This document shows positions 26,516-34,072 of a stretch of 64,000 nucleotides of DNA, in pieces. This DNA comes from Abditibacterium sp. Its GTDB lineage: Bacteria > Armatimonadota > Abditibacteriia > Abditibacteriales > Abditibacteriaceae. The stretch lies in assembly GCA_030448265.1 (NCBI GenBank), contig JAUJNG010000005.1, positions 202,140 to 266,139 of the forward strand. The letters run 5' to 3'. The stretch's first letter is position 1, and every line of letters starts with the position of its first letter. The position numbers were made by a program, and so were the translations under genes. Under the pieces are notes generated by a model. That model was not told the DNA's origin, ran no database searches, and saw nothing but the letters and a program-made list of their open reading frames with translations.

Positions 26516-27865
26516 ATGAAATTAGCAATTATCGGAACCGGATATGTCGGGCTCGTGGCGGGCGTGTGCTTCGCCGAAGCGGGCAACGACGTGATTGCCG
26601 TCGATGTCAACCTCGAAAAACTGGCGCGGCTTCGCAACGGCCAGCTGCCCATCTACGAACCAGGACTCGAACACCTTTTCGCGCGCAACGCGCGGGAAGA
26701 ACGCCTCATTTTCACCGACGATCTGGCCCACGCCGTCGCGCACAGCGAAATCATTTTCCTGGCGCTTCCCACCCCGCCTGGCGAAAACGGGGGCGCCGAT
26801 TTGAAATACGTCCTTGGCGCCGCGCGCGACATCGGCAAACTGCTCACGGCGGATTCGACTTACAAAATCATCGTCACCAAAAGCACGGTTCCAGTTGGCA
26901 CCGTCGATAAAGTGCGCGATGCCATCGCCGAAAACGCCCAATCGGAGTTCGATGTCATTTCCAACCCCGAATTTCTACGCGAAGGCGTGGCGGTTGACGA
27001 CTTCATGAAACCGGAGCGCGTGGTGATTGGCATCGGCGACGGCTCGCCTGACCCGCACCGCGCCGAAAACACCATGCGTGAGTTGTATCGCCCGTTTCTG
27101 CTTTCCGGCAACCCGCTTCTGGTGATGGACGCCAGAAGCGCCGAAATCACCAAATACGCCGCCAACTCGATGCTGGCGCTGCGAATTTCGTTTATGAACG
27201 ACATCGCGACCCTGTGCGAAAAATGCGGCGCCGATGTCGATAAAGTGCGGCTGGGAATCGGTGTGGACTCGCGCATTGGGCGCCGTTTCCTCTTCGCCGG
27301 CACGGGATACGGTGGTTCATGCTTCCCGAAGGACGTTCAAGCCCTGATTGCCACCGGCGAAGAATATGGCGCGCCGCAGTCGATCCTGGAAGCGACCGAA
27401 AGCATCAATGCGCGCCAGAAAACCACGCTCATTCCGCGCATTGAGGCGCATTTCGGAAGCGATTTGAGCGGCAGGGTCTTCGCGCTGTGGGGACTGGCCT
27501 TCAAACCCAACACCGACGACATCCGCGAAGCGCCCGCCCTCGTGATTCTGGACGAACTGATTTCGCGCGGCGCCCTTGTGCGCGCCTACGACCCCGAAGC
27601 CGCCGAAGCGGTGCAAAAGCAGGTCGGCGAGAAATACGGCGACAAACTGTGTTTCGTCAAACGCCACTACGACGCCTGCGACGGTGCCGATGCCCTCGTG
27701 ATTGCTACCGAATGGCCCAAATTCCGCGAGCCGGATTTCCATTATCTCCACGAACTGCTCCAAACCCCCGTCATTTTCGATGGCCGCAACGTGTATGAAC
27801 TTGAAACCATGAAGCGCGAAGGTTTTATCTACCATTCGATTGGCAGGCCGGTGGTGAACGCGTAA
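26516..27865 (+). CDS. ugd: UDP-glucose 6-dehydrogenase
   Basis: The 449-residue enzyme begins MKLAIIGTGYVGLVAGVCFA (NAD site) and has the catalytic cysteine in GTGYGGSCFPKDVQAL and WGLAFKPNTDDIREAP. It oxidises UDP-glucose to UDP-glucuronate for envelope polysaccharides. galU and a glucuronokinase-like gene at 34069-36057 provide the same sugar-nucleotide pools. A strong terminator follows. Confidence 0.95.
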   Translation: MKLAIIGTGYVGLVAGVCFAEAGNDVIAVDVNLEKLARLRNGQLPIYEPGLEHLFARNAREERLIFTDDLAHAVAHSEIIFLALPTPPGENGGADLKYVLGAARDIGKLLTADSTYKIIVTKSTVPVGTVDKVRDAIAENAQSEFDVISNPEFLREGVAVDDFMKPERVVIGIGDGSPDPHRAENTMRELYRPFLLSGNPLLVMDARSAEITKYAANSMLALRISFMNDIATLCEKCGADVDKVRLGIGVDSRIGRRFLFAGTGYGGSCFPKDVQALIATGEEYGAPQSILEATESINARQKTTLIPRIEAHFGSDLSGRVFALWGLAFKPNTDDIREAPALVILDELISRGALVRAYDPEAAEAVQKQVGEKYGDKLCFVKRHYDACDGADALVIATEWPKFREPDFHYLHELLQTPVIFDGRNVYELETMKREGFIYHSIGRPVVNA

Positions 27866-27905
27866 AACAAACGCCCCGCGAAATTCGCGGGGCGTTTGTT
27901 TTTTA
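27866..27905. terminator. bidirectional rho-independent terminator
   Basis: AACAAACGCCCCGCG and CGCGGGGCGTTTGTT pair perfectly around five bases and are followed by TTTT on both strands. It serves ugd and the convergent Fic gene. Confidence 0.9.
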
Positions 27906-29078
27906 ATCGCATTTAAGTGGCAGGAACTGCAAAATCTTGTCTCGGTTAGCGGCGTAGCCTTGCGGCGTGCGAATTACCAGTTCCAGGGCGATAAGCGCGT
28001 CCAGATCGCGCTGAATGGTGCGTTCGTGTTTGGTGGTGTAGGCCTGTGCCATGCGCGGCGAGAGCATCCAAATTTTGCCCAGCATCACCGGCTCGTTGGA
28101 GGCCGAAAGTGCCAGCGCGAGTTCGCGGCGACGGTCGTCTGCGGCGCTGCTCAAGTGCTTATCTTTGAAGGTGCGAAAGATAAAATCGCGCCACGCGATG
28201 TCCCATTGCTGTTGGCGAATCACCTCCAACTGGTCGCGCAGTCCTTCGACGAAACCTTTAAGTGCGTATTCGATGAATTTCGACACGTCGCCGCCCGATT
28301 TGGAAGCGTAATCCAACTGCCGGTAATACTCGGCGCGGGTCGCGTTGTAATGGTTGGACAGCAAATGAGTGGCGGGCTGAGGGATTCCCGACGACATCAG
28401 AATTTGAAACTCCAGAAGCCGCGCCGTGCGCCCGTTGCCATCGCCAAACGGATGAATCCACGCCAGATAAAGATGCGCCAGAATCGCGCTCAAAATGGCG
28501 AACATCACCCGATCTTCGCCCTCGCCCTGTTTTTGCAAATTGTCCAGCCACTCGCACAAACGCTCCAACAGATAAGGGCAGTCCTGTGCAGGGGCGCCGC
28601 GATAACGCATCACAACCACGCTATGGCCTCGCACCTCGCCTGGCACCACGCCCTCGTCGAGCTCCAGATTTTGCAGCACGCGCGCGTTATAGTCGCCGAT
28701 AATTTCGGGCGAAAGCCGCCCGTTTCCCGCCGCACAACGCGCCGTCACGAGGTTAAAAACCTCGATGATGTTGTCTATTTCGCGCGCCAGATATTCTTTT
28801 GACGGCGGCAGTTTGAGCTTGCCCGCCAGATGCTCGCGCACCTGTTCTTCGGTGAGAGTGTTTCCCTCGATAGCCGTCGTCGCAAAAGCGCCTTTGGCCA
28901 TGTAAAGCGAATGCAACTCCTGCGCGACATCGGGGCGAAGCGGCACGCTGGCGATGTGTTCGCACTTGGAGCGCGCCTCGCCCAGCAGCATCCACAGCCG
29001 ATAATCGACACCCCGCAAATCCAATTCAAAGCGCAGCCAGGGATGTGATTCCTCATATTGACGCCCTGTTTTGTCCAT
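27903..29078 (-). CDS. Fic family protein (probable AMP-transferase), class II inhibitory motif
   Basis: From the ATG at 29078 the protein has 391 residues. The catalytic motif HPFGDGNGRTAR is at 209-220, and TTAIEG at 67-72 fits the (S/T)xxxE(G/N) inhibitory helix placed before the Fic core. The C-terminal 80 residues look like a winged helix (ERTIQRDLDALIALELVIRT). Fic enzymes usually transfer AMP to target proteins. The frame is open to 29324, but that part overlaps the divergent gene and only reads promoter repeats (DISPD, DIFSD, DISGD); ATG at 29102 is an alternative start. Confidence 0.88.
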   Translation of the reverse strand: MDKTGRQYEESHPWLRFELDLRGVDYRLWMLLGEARSKCEHIASVPLRPDVAQELHSLYMAKGAFATTAIEGNTLTEEQVREHLAGKLKLPPSKEYLAREIDNIIEVFNLVTARCAAGNGRLSPEIIGDYNARVLQNLELDEGVVPGEVRGHSVVVMRYRGAPAQDCPYLLERLCEWLDNLQKQGEGEDRVMFAILSAILAHLYLAWIHPFGDGNGRTARLLEFQILMSSGIPQPATHLLSNHYNATRAEYYRQLDYASKSGGDVSKFIEYALKGFVEGLRDQLEVIRQQQWDIAWRDFIFRTFKDKHLSSAADDRRRELALALSASNEPVMLGKIWMLSPRMAQAYTTKHERTIQRDLDALIALELVIRTPQGYAANRDKILQFLPLKCD

Positions 29079-29080
29079 AA

Positions 29081-29186
29081 TGTCACCCGAAATGTCGCGC
29101 ATTTTGTCAGAAAAAATGTCTACTTTATTCGGCTTTATAAAGCCAACAGATAGGATTTTAGCGAAAAACGTGTCAGGAGATATGTC
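29081..29186. promoter_or_regulatory. three TGTCA-N6-ATGTC sites in the fic / AAA divergent promoter
   Basis: TGTCACCCGAAATGTC (29081-29096), TGTCAGAAAAAATGTC (29105-29120) and TGTCAGGAGATATGTC (29171-29186) share both half-sites with a 6-base spacer. A perfect 14-base palindrome GGCTTTATAAAGCC lies between them at 29131-29144. The spacing and place suggest operator sites for a shared regulator, perhaps the winged helix of the Fic protein itself. Confidence 0.6.
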
Positions 29187-29747
29187 GCGTCGTTTGAGGT
29201 GGAGAAAAGAGCTAAAATTGAGGGGGAGAAAAGCAGCAGGAGCGATTAAATGGAATCGAAAATTTTCACTCTCGAATTTCCGGCAAGCGGCGGCGCAGGA
29301 AAAATCAGCATTGAATGTGGGCAAAGTGTCGCGATTATCGGCGCGAATGGATCGGGCAAAACACGTTTAGGCACTTGGATTGAGTTTGAATCCATCCATA
29401 AGAGAACTGTTCGCCGCATTTCTGCTCAGAAATCTTTGACTATGCCGGACTCTTCTACCACTTCGTCGATGGAAGAGTCCGAAATAGAACTGAATATTGG
29501 ATATTGGGATAAAGCAAACAGCACAAATATATCTTTAAATCCCGAAATTTGGAGAAAAAGCCGTCGCTGGAACCAAAATCCAAATACCTCTTTGTTAAAT
29601 GACTTTTCTCAGTTGATGGTTTATCTATTTACGGAGCGTTTTGAAAAAACTAATATTTACTTTGAAAATTCGAATAATAGTCAACAGAAAGTAGAACTTC
29701 CAGAAACAATGTTAGGAACTATCCAGAAAATTTGGAAAGTAGTGCTT

Positions 29748-29756
29748 CCTCATAGA
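29748..29756. repeat. left 9-bp target site duplication
   Basis: CCTCATAGA directly before the IS element; identical to 30568-30576. Confidence 0.95.
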
Positions 29757-29777
29757 GGTATCTTTTCCGAGTGAGTG

Positions 29778-30257
29778 TTAGGCGTATTTTTTGGCTTGTC
29801 TGAGGTTCCAGTGATGGATGAACCAGTGGAGTCGAGCCTGGAGCCAGTGGAGCGAGCGCGCAAACGCCAGAGATTTGCGAGTGAGGTAGGACACGCCCTG
29901 GCGCAAGGCGTTGTTGGTGCCTTCGACGGGTGAAGTCTCACCCCAGGTCTCAGGGTCACGCTTGAGGCAGCGAGCGTGCTGAAGAGGCGCCTTTTGCAAA
30001 AGCGACTGATAAACGCGATAGCCATCGGTGAACACCAGATCATCGCGCCAGGGCAGAGGCACCTGCTTCCACACCATCTCGGCGCTCTGGAGGTCACGCC
30101 TGCCGACAAAGAAGGCCAGCACCTGCAAGTTGCGCCGCGACAGCACGATCCAGATCCACACTGCATTGCGCTTGGCCCACACGAAGCTCCACAACTCATC
30201 AAGGATCACCTCGTCATGGCCCTTATGGGGCATAAGCGTCTCGTCTAAAGCAGGCAA
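29778..30257 (-). CDS. insB: IS1-type transposase catalytic part (InsB-like)
   Basis: The 159-residue frame has the IS1 DDE residues: DELWSFVWAK (first D), TDGYRVYQSLL (second D) and VEGTNNALRQGVSYLTRKS (E, with the trailing conserved block). It overlaps insA by 35 bases. In IS1 the active transposase is an InsA-InsB fusion made by -1 frameshifting at A6C. Here the insB frame is +1 relative to insA, with AAAAAAC at 30273-30267, so fusion would need a +1 shift or slippage that drops one A. The listed start is TTG at 30257. Confidence 0.9.
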   Translation of the reverse strand: MPALDETLMPHKGHDEVILDELWSFVWAKRNAVWIWIVLSRRNLQVLAFFVGRRDLQSAEMVWKQVPLPWRDDLVFTDGYRVYQSLLQKAPLQHARCLKRDPETWGETSPVEGTNNALRQGVSYLTRKSLAFARSLHWLQARLHWFIHHWNLRQAKKYA

Positions 30258-30525
30258 GGCTTCTACGTTTTTTGAGCAGCTTATACACAGTGTTGGGCGA
30301 GACCTTAAACGTGCGGCAGATGCCGATCAGGGGCGTCTTCTCCAACAGCGCCCGCCCGATCATCTCCGCCTTTTCCTGGCTCAAAGAGCGCGACTTGGGA
30401 GAAGGTGTGAAGGCCCGACGGCACACGGTGCAATACAAGCGCTCGCTGCCCTGCTGGGTGCGGCCATGACGGCGAACCCGACTCGATTCCCCGCAGTGAG
30501 GGCACGACAAGGTGATGCTGACCAT
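30223..30525 (-). CDS. insA: IS1-type InsA (zinc ribbon and HTH)
   Basis: A 100-residue protein with two CxxC pairs (LSCPHCGESS, LYCTVCRRAF) forming a zinc ribbon and a helix-turn-helix (IGICRTFKVSPNTVYKLLKK). InsA binds the terminal repeats and represses the element; its N-terminus is also the DNA-binding part of the fused transposase. It precedes insB with an overlap. Confidence 0.92.
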   Translation of the reverse strand: MVSITLSCPHCGESSRVRRHGRTQQGSERLYCTVCRRAFTPSPKSRSLSQEKAEMIGRALLEKTPLIGICRTFKVSPNTVYKLLKKRRSLACFRRDAYAP

Positions 30526-30567
30526 GATCTACAGATTACTCTTTCACACACGATTGGAAAAGATACC

Positions 30568-30576
30568 CCTCATAGA
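30568..30576. repeat. right 9-bp target site duplication
   Basis: CCTCATAGA directly after the IS element; identical to 29748-29756. Confidence 0.95.
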
Positions 30577-31721
30577 GAACTCAAAATCACCGCAGGCAAA
30601 ATTCAAATTCATGTAAAAGACAGCCAAAGTGCTTTTTACAATGGAGCAGAAATGAGCGATGGCGAGCGCGTCGCTTTCTATCTCATCGGTCAAGCGTTAT
30701 CCGCGCCGCAAAACGGCATCATCATTATTGACGAGCCGGAACTGCATCTTCATAAATCCATTCAAACGCGGCTTTGGCGTGAGATTCAAGCCGCGCGGCC
30801 CGATTGCCTTTTCGTTTATATGACGCATGATGTCGAGTTCGCGGCGTCTTTGACCGAAGCCCAAAAGATATGGCTTAAGAGCTATGATGGCGCGGTTTGG
30901 GAGTGGGAGGAAGTGCCCAGCGTCGAAGAATTTCCCGAAGCGTTGTTGCTGCAAATTTTGGGCACCCGCCAACACATTCTGTTTGTCGAAGGCGAATTGG
31001 AAAGCCTTGATGTGGAACTCTTTCGACTGCTTTATCCCGATCATTTGGTGATTCCGCGCAAAGGCTGCGAGCAGGTCATTTTGGCGACGCGGGCGCTGCG
31101 CGACGCCAAATTAGAAACTTGGAAAGAAGCGCACGGCATCATCGACCGCGACAGGCGCCACGTTGGAGAAATAGCGACTTTGAAAAAACAGGGGATTGAA
31201 ACCTTGGATGTGGCCGAAGTGGAAAACCTGTTTTGCGTGCCAGAAGTTTTGCATCTGGTCGCGCAATCTCAAGGTTTGACCTCTGGCGAAGAGGTAACGC
31301 GGGCACAAAATTTCGTCTTCAAAGAATTGGAAAAGGAGAAGAAAGCGCAAATTTCTTCTCATGTGGCCCAAGAGATCAAGTGGCGACTCAACGTCTTCGA
31401 TGTGAAAAAACAAGGTGCCAACGAGTTACAAGTCGAATTGGAATCTCTTGCCCAGGCCATAGACGTGAGCGCTATTTATCGAGAAAGGGAAAACGAAGTC
31501 AACGATGTGCTGACAACGCGCAACTATTTAGGCGCGCTACGCCTTTTTAATCGCAAAGGTTTGCCCGCGCAACTCAGCGAGGTCTTCGGCGTTGCCAGCA
31601 TCTCCAAACTCATCATCAATTTGGCGAACAGCGGCAAACAGCAAGAGGTAAGGCAGGCTTTGCGCCCTCATATTCCTCATTTCTGAGGTTTGGAGCCAGC
31701 AACCGATTTTGAAGTTTTCGA

Positions 31722-31963
31722 CCTGAATCGCTGATTTCTCGACCTGAATCGGTCATTTTGACTCTCGAAATCGCCGATTCAGGTCGGGGAATAACCGATT
31801 CAGGTCGGGAAATAACGAATTCAGGTCGCGCAGTCGCAGATTCAGGGAAGCGAGTCGGCGGTTCAGGGACGGAAATCGGGTTTTCAGGTCGGTGGAAACG
31901 CGATTCAGGTCGGGTTATCATTGATTCACCTCTTCGGGCGACAGGTTCAACTCGGAGAAATTC
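31722..31963. repeat. 21-bp periodic array of ATTCAGGTCG units, with inverted leading units
   Basis: TTCAGG or a close variant starts at 31778, 31799, 31820, 31841, 31862, 31883, 31904, 31925 and 31946, each exactly 21 bases apart. Two units in the opposite orientation (CCTGAA at 31722 and 31743) also differ by 21. The best units read CCGATTCAGGTCGGGAAATAA; the last two are degenerate. The orientation switch makes an inverted repeat of GACCTGAATCGG and CCGATTCAGGTC. The array fills the gap before the gene at 31984. Confidence 0.9.
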
Positions 31964-31983
31964 AGGGGCACAGGAGAAACCAA

Positions 31984-32652
31984 ATGGCATTCAGCGAACA
32001 ACAAATTTTCGAGCGCGCCGAGCCGACTTTGCAGGTCATGCAGCAAGTTTCCGGCGAGTGGACGTGGGATGAAATGACGCCTGCCGCCTTTCAAGCTCTG
32101 TTGACGAGTGCGCGCGAGGCTCAGGGCAATGCCGCCGACAAGAAAAGCGACTACGATTTGCAGCGCGGCACGGTCAACGGCCTCTTTGACGACCTCGAAG
32201 CGCGCAAAGTGCAGGGCATCGGCATGGCGAAGTTTCGTTTTCGCGCCGAGCGCGACAAACTCGAAATGGTGTCGAGCGTGGGCGAATACGGCAGCGCGCG
32301 CGAAGATGTCCTCAAGGAATCCGAAGAGTGGGCCGGAGCGTGGAACGACATCGCGCCGGATTGGGCGCCGACCACTTCCAACACGCTCGCGGCCTTCAAT
32401 ACCCTGCTCGACACGGCGCGGAGCGAAAACAGCGAACTGAGCGCCAAAAAAGTGGCGGCGCGGCGCGCGGGCGTCGATTTAAACGAGGTTCTGGCCCAGC
32501 TTCAGGACGCGTGCGTGGCGTGGTATGGTCAGGCGACGCGCGTTTTTCCCGCCGGAACACCGTCGGGCGATTTGATTCGCGGGCAGATTCCAACGTTTTC
32601 CGATGCCGGCACGCCAACGCCGCCGACTCCGGCTCCCGCGCCGACGCCGTGA
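31984..32652 (+). CDS. hypothetical helical protein with proline-rich end
   Basis: The 222-residue protein follows a good AGGAGAAACCAA ribosome site. It is mostly charged helices (REAQGNAADKKSDYDLQRGT, SARSEN-type segments) and ends in a PTPAPAPTP tail. I recognise no family. Its 5' region is the 21-bp array. A terminator follows directly. Confidence 0.65.
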   Translation: MAFSEQQIFERAEPTLQVMQQVSGEWTWDEMTPAAFQALLTSAREAQGNAADKKSDYDLQRGTVNGLFDDLEARKVQGIGMAKFRFRAERDKLEMVSSVGEYGSAREDVLKESEEWAGAWNDIAPDWAPTTSNTLAAFNTLLDTARSENSELSAKKVAARRAGVDLNEVLAQLQDACVAWYGQATRVFPAGTPSGDLIRGQIPTFSDAGTPTPPTPAPAPTP

Positions 32653-32662
32653 GTAGTTAGAA

Positions 32663-32705
32663 TGGCAAAACGCCCCACGATTTGAGTATCGCGGGGCGTT
32701 TTGGC
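32663..32705 (+). terminator. rho-independent terminator
   Basis: GCAAAACGCCCC pairs with GGGGCGTTTTGG around ACGATTTGAGTATCGC, which itself pairs (CGAT/ATCG); TTTTGGCG closes it. Confidence 0.8.
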
Positions 32706-32709
32706 GTTC

Positions 32710-32777
32710 GTAGGGGCGTAGCGTGCTACGCCCTCGATAGCCTGACAGGGTTTGGGCGTAGCACGCTACGCCCCTAC
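32710..32777. repeat. inverted repeat, GTAGGGGCGTAGC family, copy 2
   Basis: Arms 32710-32733 and 32754-32777 are perfect 24-base complements with a 20-base loop similar to that of copy 1 at 12917. Confidence 0.95.
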
Positions 32778-33106
32778 ATCCGTTCCAGCGTCTCGTAGCA
32801 GTTCGGGCAAATCACGCTGTCGGGGCTGCGCGGCAGAATTTCTTCGCGCGCTTTTTTGACTTTGGCGCGGCCATTAGCCAGGCGTGCTTTGCCCCAATCA
32901 AACAAGAGATTGCTCAGCCACGTTGCTGCGGTGTAAACCAGGCTCCAAAAGGGAAAGATCCGCGCGATTCCAATGTTGGCCACCGAAGCCTCGACCGTCG
33001 GCGCTTCATTGACATCGCTTTCCATGAAACGCGCGAGAGGCATCATCGAGCCGTGAACGCAATTGGGGCACGAGCCGAGATAGCGAGAGGGACGCGGATT
33101 CTGCAT
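32774..33106 (-). CDS. hypothetical membrane protein with split CPNC zinc site
   Basis: The 110-residue protein has CPNC near residue 13 and again near residue 102 (SVICPNCYETLE), with a hydrophobic segment between (IFPFWSLVYTAATWLSNLLF). The four cysteines could form one zinc ribbon closed by both ends of the chain. No family recognised. Its end overlaps the preceding repeat by four bases. Confidence 0.6.
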   Translation of the reverse strand: MQNPRPSRYLGSCPNCVHGSMMPLARFMESDVNEAPTVEASVANIGIARIFPFWSLVYTAATWLSNLLFDWGKARLANGRAKVKKAREEILPRSPDSVICPNCYETLERM

Positions 33107-33113
33107 GCCTAAT

Positions 33114-33189
33114 AATTAACCGCATTGGCGCATTGGCGCAAAGAAGGTTTCTTGAATTTCTTTGCGCCAATGCGCCAATGCGGTTAATT
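33114..33189. repeat. inverted repeat, 31-bp perfect arms
   Basis: Arms 33114-33144 and 33159-33189 (AATTAACCGCATTGGCGC...) are exact complements; the arm holds a doubled CATTGGCG. It lies between divergent genes, so both promoters are within or beside it. Single copy. Confidence 0.95.
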
Positions 33190-33196
33190 TGTTCTC

Positions 33197-33982
33197 ATGT
33201 TCGATGGAAAAACTCACCTCAAAGCCCGCGCCCTTCTGCTGGGCGAACGACTTGATTTGAAGTCGCTGGAAAACGTCGATGCGTGGGGCGAAGGGCCGCT
33301 CGTCATCGCGGCGGGAAGCGAGGGCGCCGCCGTTTTGTTTCGTTACGGCGCGGTGGTTTTGTTCGGGGTGTCGCCGGTCGAGGAAGTCTCGTTTCTGGGG
33401 CATTTGAAAGGGCTGGTGCGCGAACCTTTCGCCGAAATGGAAACCGAAGAAGCGCCCTTGGAAATCACCTCGGACGGCGACCGGCTCGAAAAAGGCGCGG
33501 TCAAACTGCGCGTTTTCGATGTGCCGCGATTGCAAATCGTGGCCGATGTTTTGGCGAAATCGGTGGTTCTGGCGCACTATGAAAGCTCGACCGACGCGAC
33601 ATTTGAGTCCATCGAACCTTTCGCGCAAAGTCTGCGCACCAGAGGCGCGATCAAGCGCGCCGACCGCGAATTATTGGAAACCATCGGCGCCATGCTGTTG
33701 ATTGAGCATCGCACCGTCGGCATGGCGCAGGTGGGCGACAAACCGGAAATTCTGTGGGAAAAACCCGAATTGGAACGCTTGTATTCGCGTCTGGAAGACG
33801 AATACGAAGTCAGCGAGCGTCAGGCCGCGCTGGGGCGCAAATTGGAAGTGATTTCGCGCACGGCGGAAACGGTTTTGAACCTGTTGCAGCACCAATCGGG
33901 GCTGCGGGTGGAGTGGTATATCGTGATTTTGATCGTGTTTGAGATTGGGCTGACGCTGTTCGAGATGTTTTTCCGGCGTTAG
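33197..33982 (+). CDS. RMD1/DUF155 family membrane-anchored protein
   Basis: The 261-residue protein fits the RMD1 (Sif2/DUF155) family: a beta-rich N-terminal part (AAVLFRYGAVVLFGVSP), LAKSVVLAHYES, TIGAMLLIEHRT, then ERLYSRLEDEYEVSERQAAL and a C-terminal membrane helix (WYIVILIVFEIGLTLFEMFF). Yeast relatives are mitochondrial; bacterial roles are unknown. It starts eight bases after the repeat. Confidence 0.85.
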   Translation: MFDGKTHLKARALLLGERLDLKSLENVDAWGEGPLVIAAGSEGAAVLFRYGAVVLFGVSPVEEVSFLGHLKGLVREPFAEMETEEAPLEITSDGDRLEKGAVKLRVFDVPRLQIVADVLAKSVVLAHYESSTDATFESIEPFAQSLRTRGAIKRADRELLETIGAMLLIEHRTVGMAQVGDKPEILWEKPELERLYSRLEDEYEVSERQAALGRKLEVISRTAETVLNLLQHQSGLRVEWYIVILIVFEIGLTLFEMFFRR

Positions 33983-33993
33983 AAGAAGTGGGC

Positions 33994-34072
33994 GTAGGGG
34001 CGTAGCACGCTACGCCCTTGGAGTTTCGTGAGCGCCTGGCCATGCCGAGGGCGTAGCACGCTACGCCCCTAC
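33994..34072. repeat. inverted repeat, GTAGGGGCGTAGC family, copy 3
   Basis: Arms 33994-34017 and 34049-34072 pair apart from a two-base change; the loop differs from copies 1 and 2. It lies between convergent genes, and its edge supplies the end of the GHMP kinase gene. Confidence 0.93.

Larger units (their letters stand above)
29757..30567 (-). mobile_element. IS1-family insertion sequence, 811 bp
   Basis: The ends GGTATCTTTTCC (29757-29768) and its complement (30556-30567) are perfect for 12 bases and recognisable a little further. It carries insA- and insB-like genes on the minus strand and is flanked by a perfect 9-bp duplication, the length typical of IS1. The intact repeats and duplication point to a recent insertion. 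It is the only insertion sequence seen in the window. Confidence 0.95.
29250..31686 (+). pseudogene. AAA ATPase-DUF4435 (PARIS-like) defence gene, split by IS1-family insertion
   Basis: Bases 29250-29756 and 30577-31686 form one 538-residue frame if the insertion and one target copy are removed; both ends are in phase (HR then ELKITAG). The first part has Walker A IIGANGSGKT; the second has the signature MSDGERVAFYL, Walker B IIIIDEPELHLH, then a TOPRIM-like DUF4435 region (ILFVEGELESLD, GIIDRDR, EVENLF). AAA15 plus DUF4435 is the make-up of PARIS defence (AriA/AriB, sometimes fused); this assignment is inferred. AGGAG precedes the ATG. The 5' part is noticeably AT-rich compared with its neighbours, suggesting acquisition. 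As it stands the gene cannot make the full protein. Confidence 0.85.

Noticed and set aside
29079..29324. Extended N-terminus of the Fic protein
   Set aside because: It overlaps the start of the divergent ATPase and encodes only repeated promoter boxes; the Fic family region begins after 29078.
30028..30576. Upstream part of the plus-strand frame 30028-31686 as a natural protein start
   Set aside because: This part lies inside the IS element, antisense to insA and insB. The true N-terminus is at 29250.
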